Shown: positions 18,028 to 26,534 of the stretch, piece after piece | Layout: each line of letters opens with the position of its first letter | Numbering within the stretch: position 1 is the stretch's first letter | Assembly (NCBI RefSeq): GCF_006539125.1 | Contig: NZ_BJMK01000005.1 | Span: forward strand, 62,001 to 126,000 | DNA: 64,000 nucleotides | Direction of reading: 5' to 3' | Origin: Gluconobacter sphaericus NBRC 12467 | Lineage (GTDB): Bacteria; Pseudomonadota; Alphaproteobacteria; Acetobacterales; Acetobacteraceae | The notes under the pieces: generated by a model | What the model saw: only the letters and a program-made list of their open reading frames with translations | Told to the model about the DNA's origin: nothing | Databases searched by the model: none | Position numbers and translations under genes: made by a program

Positions 18028-19875
18028 TTATTCGCCAACCCTCTCTCCGCTTTTCAGGGCATCGCGAACCCGCAGACGGGTCATGAGTGCATTGGGAAAG
18101 CGAAGACCGCTCTGCCCGTTTTCATCCACGAAAGACTCCATATCCCCTTCAATCACGGCCCGGGTCACGTCCTCCTCCAGGGTCCGCTCGAAGGTCTGGA
18201 AATTGACCAGGGCATAAAAATGCCACCAGCTTTCAATGACATCCACTTTCAGGATCTCATCTTTGACCTTCCCGTCGCCCACACCGCGCGGCAACGGACC
18301 GCCTTTCACCCTTCCCGCCAGATCTGCCAGCCCATGCTCTTCCAGCCAGGACATGCAGCCCTCTTCCGTCAAGGCATCCCGCTCCTCTTCCTGACAGGAC
18401 CAGTCCAGCAGCGCCGAACGCAGATGATCCAGTTCAGACGGTAGATGCAAACCGCTATACGCCTGTTCCACCTCCGGAAGGATATCGGGATGGTGAAGCA
18501 GCATCGCCGTCATGATGTTCAGCCTCTCCAGATTTCCCGACTCCACATCACGCATCGCTCCGGGCGCCTGCGTGGACAGCCGCAGGCTCTCGCCCCCCTT
18601 GCGCTGAAAGTTTTTTTTCCGCCGGAAACGCGCAAAGAACATGTCCAGCAACGTACTGCGATATTCCGACGCCAGAGCCTTGTCCGGAATAAGCCGCGAC
18701 AGCGCCACCAGCTTTTCGCGCAAGGCCGCCCTCTGGTCCGGCCCCGGGTCCACCAGCCCCGCTGTCAGCAGCCCGAACAACTCCTCCGCCATCGACGTCG
18801 CGCCGGACAGTGCCTCCTGCATAGCCCGCGGCCCGCGGCTTCGGATCAAACTGTCCGGATCATCCTTCGCATCCAGCCGACAGAACCGGATCGTCCGCTC
18901 GGGCGACAGAAGCGGCAGCGAAACTTCACAGACCCGCAATGCCGCCCGCGCGCCCGCCGCATCACCATCAAGACACAGGATCGGCGACGGCGACATGCGC
19001 CACAGCAGTTCAAGCTGCTCCTCACCCATCGCCGTACCCAGAGGCGCCACAGCCCCACCAAATCCCGCCTGATCCATGGCGATGACGTCCATGTACCCTT
19101 CGACCACCACAAGATCCGCCCCGCGATGCACCGCCTCTCGCGCCAGGTCGAGATTGAACAACGTCCGCCGCTTGGAGAACAGGGCCGTCTCCGGGCCATT
19201 GAGATATTTGGGCTGCCCATCCCCGAGCGTCCGGGCGCCAAAGGACATCATGCGCCCCCGCCGGTCCCGGATCGGAAACGTCACACGATTGAAGAACAGC
19301 TCCCCTTTCGGAGCCCCCTGCTCATCCACGCGTATGACCCCAGCGCGGATCAGCATCTCGACCGTCACGCCATGCGGGCGCAATTCGTCCAGCAGCTGCC
19401 GCCCGTCGCCGGACCAGCCCAGACCGAACCGCTCGATCGTTTCTTCCGTCAGCCCGCGTCCCCGCAGATAGGCCAGCCCTTCGCGTCCTTCCGGACGATA
19501 CAACCGGCGGCGATAGCTCTCCTGCACGAGGTTGAGAACGTCACCCAGCGACTGTGCTTCCCGGGCACGAGCTTCCGACCGCGGGTCGGCTTTCGGAACC
19601 TCGAGTCCCGCCTCAGACGCAAGCTGTTCAACGGCTTCAGGGAAACTGCGCCCCTCGCTCTGCATCACGTAACTGATGGCATCGCCGTGTACGCCGCAAC
19701 CGAAGCAATGAAAATGATCGTCGTAAATGTAGAAAGATGGCGTTTTTTCGCCATGGAACGGACAGCAGGTTTTCCAGTTCCGACCGGACCTCACCAGCTT
19801 GTTGCGCCGCCCGATCAGCGACGGCAGCGGCGTCCGGTTCCGCAGTTCGTCGAGAAAAGCAGCATCAATTGCCAT
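18028..19875 (-). CDS. dnaG: DNA primase
   Basis: Primase of 615 residues that makes RNA primers at the replication fork. The N-terminal CHC2 zinc finger has C38, H41, C57 and C60. The catalytic TOPRIM core includes VVVEGYMDVIAMDQAG and LCLDGDAAGARAA. A C-terminal DnaB-interaction region follows. ATG 19875 (MAIDAAFLDELR) matches the usual N-terminus; an in-frame GTG at 19917 would add 14 unlikely residues. First gene of the macromolecular-synthesis operon with rpoD; rpsU is not next to it. Confidence 0.95.
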   Translation of the reverse strand: MAIDAAFLDELRNRTPLPSLIGRRNKLVRSGRNWKTCCPFHGEKTPSFYIYDDHFHCFGCGVHGDAISYVMQSEGRSFPEAVEQLASEAGLEVPKADPRSEARAREAQSLGDVLNLVQESYRRRLYRPEGREGLAYLRGRGLTEETIERFGLGWSGDGRQLLDELRPHGVTVEMLIRAGVIRVDEQGAPKGELFFNRVTFPIRDRRGRMMSFGARTLGDGQPKYLNGPETALFSKRRTLFNLDLAREAVHRGADLVVVEGYMDVIAMDQAGFGGAVAPLGTAMGEEQLELLWRMSPSPILCLDGDAAGARAALRVCEVSLPLLSPERTIRFCRLDAKDDPDSLIRSRGPRAMQEALSGATSMAEELFGLLTAGLVDPGPDQRAALREKLVALSRLIPDKALASEYRSTLLDMFFARFRRKKNFQRKGGESLRLSTQAPGAMRDVESGNLERLNIMTAMLLHHPDILPEVEQAYSGLHLPSELDHLRSALLDWSCQEEERDALTEEGCMSWLEEHGLADLAGRVKGGPLPRGVGDGKVKDEILKVDVIESWWHFYALVNFQTFERTLEEDVTRAVIEGDMESFVDENGQSGLRFPNALMTRLRVRDALKSGERVGE

Positions 19876-20186
19876 GGGCAGGAAGAGCCTTTCATGCGGG
19901 TTGGTAAGAAGGTCCACGAGCGCATACAGCGCCAGCCCTTCTGTTTAAAGGAAACTTTTTCCCGAAATCCACCATGTGCCCCTTCATGACGGAGCACAGA
20001 CAAGTGACCGATAAGTCAATTCGAATAATTCCCATTTAGATATAATTTTTTCCTTTTAATATCCCATCAATGGTTTCCACCCCGAAGAAGCGTCATGGTG
20101 ACGCTGAACGGGACATGGCTTCTCTTTCTCTTAACCTACCCTTGGGCAACAAGCCGCACCCGACGTACAAACACAGGGTCGCAGCC
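19876..20186. other. Intergenic stretch upstream of dnaG, no gene seen
   Basis: About 310 bp without a convincing coding region. It includes a markedly AT-rich patch (about 20020-20080) that stands out from the GC-rich surroundings and could hold the dnaG promoter on the minus strand. A TTGACT on the minus strand near 20020 is a possible -35 element, but no good -10 partner was found. The right part grades into the pntA relic. Confidence 0.4.
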
Positions 20187-20685
20187 AATAACTGTTAAAA
20201 CTTCAGTGCTGAAAGAACGCGGGGAAGGTGGAAAGCGCCACGTCGTCCTCATTCTTCAAGTCGCTGAGACACTGGCCTCGCCAGGGATCGCCTTCGCCAT
20301 AAAGACACGTCGAGGCGTCGCATCATCCTGTCCCGACAGTACCTACAAGGACGTGGCTTTCTCGCCAGCCCCCAGCACCCTCGTCGCCGCTACCGACATC
20401 GTTCCTCATCGTCCTGCCGTTGACGCTGAAAACAGTGGAGGACATGAAACTCGGCGCCCGTCATCATCGATCGCGGCGCCGAAGGTGGCGACAACTATGA
20501 AGGCACGTAGGCCAGACAGAGCGTGCAGGTCGGCCCCACGACCATCATCGGCCCCGTCGACGTCCTGTCCACGCTCACCGAACAAGCCAGCGAACTCTAT
20601 TCCAAGCACGTCATGCATCTGCTCCAGCAGATCATCACCAAAAACAAGGGGCTGGTACCTCTGCTCTTCGCCGGAATGATCGACT
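20187..20685 (+). pseudogene. pntA: Degenerate NAD(P) transhydrogenase alpha subunit (pntA relic)
   Basis: Translating this stretch in shifting frames recovers pieces of PntA in the right order. First comes an N-terminal VLKERGEGGKRHVVL and GVASSCPDSTYKDVAF, matching the start of the NAD-binding domain. Then ATDIVPHRPA, then in other frames TVEDMKLGA, PVIIDRGAEGGDNYEGT-stop, and VGPTTIIGPVDVLSTLTEQA followed by SELYSKHVM. The middle of the domain is missing, and at least two frameshifts and a stop are present. Full-length PntA is about 370 residues, so about half is gone. pntB is not nearby. The apparent open frame across the region (20095-20679) follows PntA only in its first half. A functional copy elsewhere in the genome is possible. 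Confidence 0.75.
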
Positions 20686-20917
20686 GACGCTACATGAACA
20701 AGGCTGGTAACGGCAAAAAATCGGGCTCTACAACTTCGACGCCGCCGCCCATATCATTACATTCGACGATGCCGCCGTATTGCTGCCCTGATCTGCGCTA
20801 AAAGCAGGTTTCAGAAAGGTGAATTTTCAGGATATATTATTACGCAGCGCGACAGAAAATATCGCGCATGGATCCTGAAACCATCGCAATACTACGCGCT
20901 ACTATCAGAATAGAGAT
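20686..20917. other. Degenerate intergenic sequence after the pntA relic
   Basis: About 230 bp with no intact gene. A short open stretch (IGLYNFDAAAHIITFDDAA, ending at a TGA near 20791) has protein-like composition but no start or match, and may be another relic. The last 100 bp is AT-richer and should contain the promoter of the downstream histidine kinase, although no clear -35/-10 pair stands out. Confidence 0.4.
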
Positions 20918-22297
20918 ATGGGACAGACACAGACCGCCCCACCTGATATTTTCTGCACCGCCTTCGACCTGCTGCCTGATCTGATCTGCATGGAGCCTGG
21001 CAGCAGCCCAGGCACCATGCACTTCAACATGGCCTGGAAACAGCAGGCCGCTGCGCTTGGTGTGCCGCTCGCTTTTTCAGAATGGCTTCCGATCGTTGTC
21101 CCCGCCGATCAGGCGGAGATCACCCGCATCCTCCGCGATACCACCCCCTCAGATCAACTCCGGAGCATAAGCTTCCGCATTCTGAATCCTGACGGACACA
21201 CCCGCTGGTTCCTCCTGCGCCTTGTCCAGCGCCTGCCCACCAACGGCGAGGACACCATTCGCCTCCTCATCCTGACCAATATCCACGAACAGAAACGCCA
21301 CGAGGAAGATCTTCTCCAAAAAGCCGATATCCGTGACCGCATGCTCAATGTCAGCGTGGACTGCATCAAGGAAATTGCAAAAGACGGCACGCTGGTTCAC
21401 ATGAATACCGCAGGCTGCAGTGCCCTCGGCGTGGACAGCACCTCAGGCTTCGGCATGCGCTGGCTCGGCCTGCTCCCGCCGGAAGCTCATACCCCAGGCC
21501 GCGAGGCCCTGAAGGACGCCACCAAAGGACGGAACGCCCGCTTCATGGGCGTCAGTCAACTCCCCGGCCAGCCCATCCGGCATTGGGACAACATGCTGAC
21601 CCCGCTTCTGAATCCCGATCAGAGCGTCGAAGCCATTCTCTGCGTCTCGCGCGATGTAACGACCCAGCACGAAAATGAGCAGCGGATCGCCCTGTTGCTC
21701 AACGAACTGAACCACCGCTCCAAAAATATGCTCGCGATCTTTCAGGCCCTGATCCGACGCACCGTCCCCGACCCCACAGCTCCTTTCGTCAAGGTTCTGG
21801 AAGAGCGCATCACCTCCATCGCCAGAAGTCAGGATCTTCTGATCCACGGCGAATGGACAGGTGCCACAGTCTGGGACGTCGTCACGTCCCAGACTGTTGT
21901 CGCCGGCGATTTTCCAGCCACACGCCTGCGGATCGAAGGCGATCCGGAGCTTCAGTTCATCCCCGACACCGCCGATCGCATCGGCCTGGCCATTTACGAG
22001 CTGACCACCAACGCCATCAAATATGGCGCCCTGTCGAACGACACCGGAACCGTGACCGTCAGCTGGGGTCTGCACGACGAAGAGGACAAGCCAATCTTCC
22101 GGATGCACTGGAAGGAGACCGGAGGCCCCACCGTCGCCAGACCCGAACGCCGCGGTTTCGGCTCGATCGTCATCGAACACAATCCCCGCTCGATCCCAGG
22201 CGCCAGTAGTGCCTGCTCCCATGAACCAGACGGCACCGTCTGGACCTTCTGCGCCCCAGCCGAAAATGTCGTACGCTGCCCCCTCCGATTGTTCTGA
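20918..22297 (+). CDS. PAS-domain HWE-family sensor histidine kinase
   Basis: A soluble kinase of 459 residues. Two PAS-like regions (about 10-130 and 140-250) precede the kinase core. The phospho-acceptor histidine is H266 in LLNELNHRSKNMLAI, the HWE pattern. The N box ELTTNAIKYGALS and the family-defining W-x-E (HWKETGG) are present. The G2 box is unusual: GFGSIVIEHNPRSIPGA is followed by a weakly conserved C-terminus. No transmembrane helix is seen, so it should sense an internal signal. No response regulator gene is adjacent, so its partner is unknown. Only a weak AGAG lies before the ATG. Confidence 0.86.
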   Translation: MGQTQTAPPDIFCTAFDLLPDLICMEPGSSPGTMHFNMAWKQQAAALGVPLAFSEWLPIVVPADQAEITRILRDTTPSDQLRSISFRILNPDGHTRWFLLRLVQRLPTNGEDTIRLLILTNIHEQKRHEEDLLQKADIRDRMLNVSVDCIKEIAKDGTLVHMNTAGCSALGVDSTSGFGMRWLGLLPPEAHTPGREALKDATKGRNARFMGVSQLPGQPIRHWDNMLTPLLNPDQSVEAILCVSRDVTTQHENEQRIALLLNELNHRSKNMLAIFQALIRRTVPDPTAPFVKVLEERITSIARSQDLLIHGEWTGATVWDVVTSQTVVAGDFPATRLRIEGDPELQFIPDTADRIGLAIYELTTNAIKYGALSNDTGTVTVSWGLHDEEDKPIFRMHWKETGGPTVARPERRGFGSIVIEHNPRSIPGASSACSHEPDGTVWTFCAPAENVVRCPLRLF

Positions 22298-22374
22298 ACG
22301 CAGGATTGGGGCATGCTCGGCTCCGTCTCTCTGCTACCGGGTGCCCCGGCAGCTTTGGAAAACAGGAAGCGTTA

Positions 22375-22749
22375 ATGAAAAAGTACCTGATGCTTGCCGC
22401 CGCAGCCGGTCTGCTGGCGACATCGATCACAACGGCAGAAGCAGAACCGGGTGGCTGCCTTAAATACGGCGCTGCCGGCGCCGTCGGTGGACACGTCGCC
22501 AACCATCATGGTTTCCTCGGCGCCATGGGCGGCTGCGTGACCGGCATGTATGTCCGTCACCGTTACCGCAAGGAAGCCCGCGCAAAGGCTGCCCTGTACG
22601 ACAAAGAACATCCTGGCGCGAAGGGCACCTACAGCGAGAAGGCCACTGCCTACGATGTCGAGCACTCAACCTCACCTGGCCAGATGAACAGCACGACCCC
22701 TGCTACGCCGGCCACCACCCCGGAAGCCACTCCGGCCCAGCCCCAGTAA
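22375..22749 (+). CDS. Small secreted glycine-rich hypothetical protein
   Basis: A protein of 124 residues with a clear signal peptide (MKKYLMLAAAAGLLATSITTAEA). The glycine-rich segment GAAGAVGGHVANHHGFLGAMGG resembles a glycine-zipper membrane-associated stretch. A basic region follows, then a Thr/Pro/Ala-rich disordered tail. ATG 22375 has AGGAAG upstream and is preferred over an in-frame codon 69 bp earlier that gives no signal peptide. The function is unknown; an intrinsic terminator follows. Confidence 0.75.
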   Translation: MKKYLMLAAAAGLLATSITTAEAEPGGCLKYGAAGAVGGHVANHHGFLGAMGGCVTGMYVRHRYRKEARAKAALYDKEHPGAKGTYSEKATAYDVEHSTSPGQMNSTTPATPATTPEATPAQPQ

Positions 22750-22785
22750 GACCGGAGCCATCATCTTCCGATAATGACACCCATG

Positions 22786-22813
22786 CCGGGCTCCCTCACG
22801 GGAGCCCGGTTTG
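22786..22813 (+). terminator. Rho-independent terminator
   Basis: A 10-bp perfect stem (22786-22795 with 22800-22809) around TCAC, followed by a short T stretch (TTTGCGTT). It sits between the convergent secreted-protein gene and the CDF transporter gene and mainly serves the former. Confidence 0.8.
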
Positions 22814-22827
22814 CGTTCAGACTTGTT

Positions 22828-23778
22828 TCAGATCGGAAGCGGCACACCATCCTTACGATCCTGCGCCTCGACATACATCCGCAGCACCGACGGATACCGC
22901 GCCCGCGTCACCCGCTCCAGCGCCGAAACCCCCTGCTCCACCTGCCCGGCGGTCAGCGTATCGTCCCAGTCCAGCGACACCAGGACAATGATACTCCCCG
23001 GCCCCCGCGTCTCAGTCACGACCTCGTTGACTCCGACTACACCTGACAGCTTCACCGCTTCGGCCCGCACGAAAGCGTCGATTTCCGGACTACTCTCCCC
23101 AACCAGCAGGGAGCGCGTCTCGTTCGTCAGCAGTACCGCAACAATCACCAGAACAAGCCCGATCAACAGCGATGCCACACCGTCCAGAATATGCCATCCC
23201 GTCACGACGGACAGAACGGTAAAGACCAGCGCGATCATCAGACTAACCAGCGCCGCGCCATCTTCGAACAGCACGACAAACAGTCCCGGATCAGTACTGC
23301 GGCGGATCATAGTCCACAGGGAACCCTTCCCGGACGGTAGGGACTTCATGGCCGCCAGAAACCCGTAGCCCTCCATGCTTCCCGAAATCCCAAGAATGGC
23401 GACATTCAGCCACCAGCCGGGAAAAACATGTCCCTGCACATGGATCGGCTCCATCGCCGCCGGATGCCAGACCTTTTCCCACCCCTCATGCAGCGACGCG
23501 ACCCCGCCGCCAATGAACAGCGCGCCCGCTACCACCAGCGTCCAGAAATAAAGCTCCCGATGATGCCCCAGCGGATGCTCCTTCGTCGCCGGAGCCGCCG
23601 CGCGCTTCATGCCCACCAACAGCAGAATCTGGTTGCCGCAGTCGACAAAGGAATGAACCGTCTCCGCCAGCATCGCGGCCGAGCCGGTGAGCAGAGCCGC
23701 CACACCCTTCACGCAGGCAATCGCGAGATTGACCCCCAGCGCAATGAAAACGACCTTCGTTGAACCACCTGCCGACAT
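22828..23778 (-). CDS. Cation diffusion facilitator, ZnT9-like
   Basis: A CDF-family divalent-metal transporter of 316 residues. The first metal-site helix is AETVHSFVDCGNQ (H and D in the usual H/D-x3-D spacing). Where typical CDF proteins have a second H-x3-D, this one reads VVLFEDGAALVSL. That pattern marks the SLC30A9/ZNT9-like branch, whose transport specificity is less certain than that of FieF or ZitB. Five to six hydrophobic helices are followed by a C-terminal cytoplasmic domain from about residue 235. Confidence 0.88.
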   Translation of the reverse strand: MSAGGSTKVVFIALGVNLAIACVKGVAALLTGSAAMLAETVHSFVDCGNQILLLVGMKRAAAPATKEHPLGHHRELYFWTLVVAGALFIGGGVASLHEGWEKVWHPAAMEPIHVQGHVFPGWWLNVAILGISGSMEGYGFLAAMKSLPSGKGSLWTMIRRSTDPGLFVVLFEDGAALVSLMIALVFTVLSVVTGWHILDGVASLLIGLVLVIVAVLLTNETRSLLVGESSPEIDAFVRAEAVKLSGVVGVNEVVTETRGPGSIIVLVSLDWDDTLTAGQVEQGVSALERVTRARYPSVLRMYVEAQDRKDGVPLPI

Positions 23779-23967
23779 TCTGGCCTCATCCGTAACAAGC
23801 GGATTTCAGAGTGGGGACCTCGGCGCGACCCTGTCAAACACTGCCGCACGCTATTGCCGGCTTCCAAGCGCACCATGGCCCTGCTGAACACGCGTCAGTT
23901 CATCCACAAACTAGCAATAATCGGACGTCATGAACGCAATCAACGCGTCCAGATCGGACCCCGACAC

Positions 23968-24849
23968 CTATTTCAGCCCGCTGTCCTGCCGAGCCCGCTC
24001 CAGCAGCACGACAAAATCGCGCTCGGCATCCCCCGCACTGATCGCACTCAGCAACCGATCCCGCACTACCGAGGCATAAGGCAGCGGCACAGCATTTTCT
24101 CCACCGGCCTTAAGAAACATCTCGATATCCTTAAGCCCCAGCGTCACCGGCGCGCCCGGATGGTCGTATTCATGATCGACCATCAGTTTCCCGTAGTTCT
24201 TATGAACCGGTGCGGTGTAAAAACTGCCCGTCATGATCTCAAAAATCTTATGCGGATCCGTGCCGACCTTTTCATTCAACGCAAAAACTTCCGCCATCTG
24301 CTCAATCGTCGAATAGATCATGAAGTTCAGAGACAGCTTGGCCAGATTGGCCTGAACCGGATCCTGCCCCACTTCGAAAATGCGGGATCCGAAACACTCC
24401 AGCAAAGGCCGCAGACGCTTCAGAGCCTCTTCCGCTCCTGCCGTCACCACAAACAATTCGCCAGCCTTCGCTGCCGGAGGCCGCCCCAGCACATTGGCGC
24501 TGACATAACCCTGCCCGCGTTCTGCATGCCCGTCCCGCAAACGACGCGCCTGCTCCAGAGACAGCGTACTGCTGCACGCATGAATGGCGCCCGGCACCAA
24601 GGCCCTCGCGATGCCATGCTCTCCGAACACAGCCTCTTCCGTGCTGGCATCATCGAACAGCATAGAGAACACAACCTCCACCTGGCGCGCCACGTCCGCA
24701 GGCGTCTCGGCAAAAACCGCCCCCTGCGCCACCAGATCATCCGCCTTCGCGCGTGTCCTGTTGGTCACGACAAGCTCATGCCCTCCCTTGAGAAGACGCT
24801 CCGCCATTGCATGTCCCATGGCCCCGAGGCCGACAAAACCGACTTTCAT
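23968..24849 (-). CDS. NAD(P)-dependent 3-hydroxyacid dehydrogenase family protein
   Basis: A protein of 293 residues of the 3-hydroxyisobutyrate dehydrogenase family. The N-terminal Rossmann motif is VGFVGLGAMGHAMAERLL. The substrate-loop region is CSSTLSLEQARRL, and the catalytic lysine lies in NLAKLSLNFM (about residue 170). The all-helical C-terminal domain is complete. The substrate could be a short hydroxyacid, succinic semialdehyde or glyoxylate; the sequence alone does not decide. The divergent AraC gene is the obvious candidate regulator. Confidence 0.88.
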   Translation of the reverse strand: MKVGFVGLGAMGHAMAERLLKGGHELVVTNRTRAKADDLVAQGAVFAETPADVARQVEVVFSMLFDDASTEEAVFGEHGIARALVPGAIHACSSTLSLEQARRLRDGHAERGQGYVSANVLGRPPAAKAGELFVVTAGAEEALKRLRPLLECFGSRIFEVGQDPVQANLAKLSLNFMIYSTIEQMAEVFALNEKVGTDPHKIFEIMTGSFYTAPVHKNYGKLMVDHEYDHPGAPVTLGLKDIEMFLKAGGENAVPLPYASVVRDRLLSAISAGDAERDFVVLLERARQDSGLK

Positions 24850-24961
24850 GATCCTGATCTCCCGCTGAACACTCCGCTCAGGGCTTCAAACCCGTCCGGA
24901 GAAGACAGTTCTAGCGAAAGCAATTTTGGCGTTCTCACGCTCTCAGGCCATAGTTCGACTC

Positions 24962-25759
24962 ATGCACGCCAATTCCTTCATAACCCCCGCCGCCGCAGAC
25001 CGTCCAAACGCCGGAACGCCATGGCTTCTCGGCGGCCACATGAAACAGGACACACGCCGGGTTGCAGACCGGCACGCCCATGAACGCGGCCAGATTCTCG
25101 GCATTGAAAGCGGCGTCATGGCCATCCGCACCGAGCACGCCTACTGGTTGATCGGCCCCGGCCAGTGCCTTTGGCTCCCACCCCATATCCTGCATGAAGC
25201 CCGCTCGCACGGCGCCGTCTCAGGATGCAGCCTCTATGCCCATAAAGCGCGATGCACCACTCTGCCGGACGAACCCTTTATCGCTGGCGGAACACGTCTC
25301 CTTACCGCTTTAGCGGACCGCCTCTCCCGCGATGCCTACGAAGCCAGATGGGACGCGCATATCGCCCGCCTCGCAGAATGCTTCTGGCACGAGTTCCTCG
25401 CTGCCCCACGCGCCTCCGTGTCCCTGCCTTTCCCAAAAAGCGAACAACTCTGCCGCGTCGCCAACAGCCTGAGCGACAACCCGGCAGACCCCCGCGCCCA
25501 GAAAGACTGGGCCAGACTGGCCGCCATGTCGCTACGCTCCTTCGTCCGCCATTTTACTCTTGAGACGGGACTGCCGTTCTCAGTCTGGCGGCAACGCCTG
25601 CGCATCCTGAACGCACAGGAAAAACTGGCCCGCGGCGAAAGCGTGGCCAGCGTCGCCCTGGATGTGGGCTACGAAAGCCTCGGCGCCTTCGCCACAACCT
25701 TCCATAAAAACACCGGCTACCGGCCCAGCGATTACGCCAAACTCTGCCGGACAGCGTGA
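24962..25759 (+). CDS. AraC-family transcriptional regulator
   Basis: A protein of 265 residues. The N-terminal half is a cupin-like ligand domain (HAHERGQILGIESGVMAI, WLIGPGQCLWLPPHILHE). The C-terminal 100 residues hold two helix-turn-helix motifs (DWARLAAMSLRSFVRHF, then SVASVALDVGYESLGAFATTF ending in the AraC-type GYRPSDYAKL). ATG 24962 starts at MHANSF; an in-frame TTG at 24926 is an alternative, and neither has a strong ribosome site. It is transcribed away from the dehydrogenase with about 110 bp between starts, suggesting it controls that gene and itself. Confidence 0.88.
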   Translation: MHANSFITPAAADRPNAGTPWLLGGHMKQDTRRVADRHAHERGQILGIESGVMAIRTEHAYWLIGPGQCLWLPPHILHEARSHGAVSGCSLYAHKARCTTLPDEPFIAGGTRLLTALADRLSRDAYEARWDAHIARLAECFWHEFLAAPRASVSLPFPKSEQLCRVANSLSDNPADPRAQKDWARLAAMSLRSFVRHFTLETGLPFSVWRQRLRILNAQEKLARGESVASVALDVGYESLGAFATTFHKNTGYRPSDYAKLCRTA

Positions 25760-25763
25760 AAAC

Positions 25764-25795
25764 AAAAAAAGCCGCCCCCGAAGGAGCGGCTTTTT
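25764..25795. terminator. Bidirectional rho-independent terminator
   Basis: AAAAAGCCGC pairs with GCGGCTTTTT around a short C/G-extended loop (25766-25795). It has A-runs on one side and T-runs on the other, between the convergent araC-type gene and the YqeY gene, and probably serves both. Confidence 0.9.
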
Positions 25796-25816
25796 ATCCT
25801 GCAACTGATCGACAGA

Positions 25817-26272
25817 TCAGGCCGAGAGATGCGCCTTCACCAGCGCACTGGCCTTCGCCGGGTCCAGATCCGCGCCGAAGCGCTCCTTCAGAGCCGCCAT
25901 GACCTTGCCCATATCCTTCATACCAGCCGCTTCGGTCTTCTGCACCGCTTCGACAATCCCGGCCTTCAGCGCAGACTCATCAAGTTCCGGCGGCAGGTAC
26001 GACTTGATCGTGGCGATCTCGCCTTCTTCCTTTTCCGCCAGCTCCGGACGGCCACCCTCACGATACATCGTAGCAGATTCCGTGCGGGACTTGATCATGG
26101 AACGCAGGGCGGAAATGATGTCCGTATCCGTTACCTCGGCGCTCTTGGCGCGAGCGGCAACGTCCAGATCCTTGATCTTGGCCGTGATCCCGCGGATCTG
26201 AGCCACCGTATCGGACTGACCGGCCTTCATGGCTGTCTTGAGGTCGTCCATGATCTGCTTGCGAAGCGACAT
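25817..26272 (-). CDS. GatB/YqeY-domain protein
   Basis: A stand-alone YqeY-like protein of 151 residues. It opens with LRKQIMDDLKTAMKAG, continues with GRPELAEKEEGEIATIKSYLP and ends with the helical tail domain also found on GatB (KDMGKVMAALKERF...). In GatB that tail helps tRNA-dependent amidotransferase bind tRNA; the role of the free-standing form is not settled. AGGAGA lies 8 nt before the ATG. It is divergent from carA with 262 bp between starts, and dnaG-rpoD, near which it is often found, is 6 kb away here. Confidence 0.92.
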   Translation of the reverse strand: MSLRKQIMDDLKTAMKAGQSDTVAQIRGITAKIKDLDVAARAKSAEVTDTDIISALRSMIKSRTESATMYREGGRPELAEKEEGEIATIKSYLPPELDESALKAGIVEAVQKTEAAGMKDMGKVMAALKERFGADLDPAKASALVKAHLSA

Positions 26273-26410
26273 CGCCGTTCTCCTTCATCGGACAGCCCGC
26301 CGGAAATTCCCTCGGCGAGCCGTCCCTCATTCTTTGAATAGCGGCAAAATCGCACAAAAGCCGGTTTGCAACAATCCGGCAGCCCCCTGTGGCCGCCAAA
26401 CAAGTCATTC

Positions 26411-26469
26411 GGAAAAAACTTCCCACCCCTTCCGAGAACGCAAAACAGATAGTGGGAAAAAACTTCCCA
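26411..26469 (+). promoter_or_regulatory. Twin palindromic sites upstream of carA, candidate operator
   Basis: The 15-mer GGAAAAAACTTCCCA occurs twice, at 26411-26425 and 26455-26469, 44 bp apart (about four helical turns). The second copy is embedded in the perfect palindrome TGGGAA-AAAAC-TTCCCA (26453-26469). They lie 66-124 bp before the ATG of the HTH-containing carA frame. Two phased copies of a dyad suggest cooperative binding by a dimeric regulator; which one is unknown. Confidence 0.5.
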
Positions 26470-26534
26470 TTCTGTTTCTGATCCCTTATTCAGAGGTCCC
26501 AGAAGTACATCCGGCAGCCAGAAACGGGGCGACC

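Noticed and set aside
18445-19989. A 514-codon open frame antisense to dnaG
   Set aside because: dnaG on the minus strand has its zinc finger and TOPRIM core; the antisense product is Arg/Pro/Gln-rich with no motif.
20095-20679. A 194-codon open frame as an intact new gene
   Set aside because: Its first half follows PntA, and then similarity moves to other frames, so it is part of a pseudogene rather than a functional protein.
26273-26534. A pyrimidine or purine riboswitch in front of carA
   Set aside because: No known aptamer core was recognised; the region is dominated by DNA-type dyads, which favour a protein operator.
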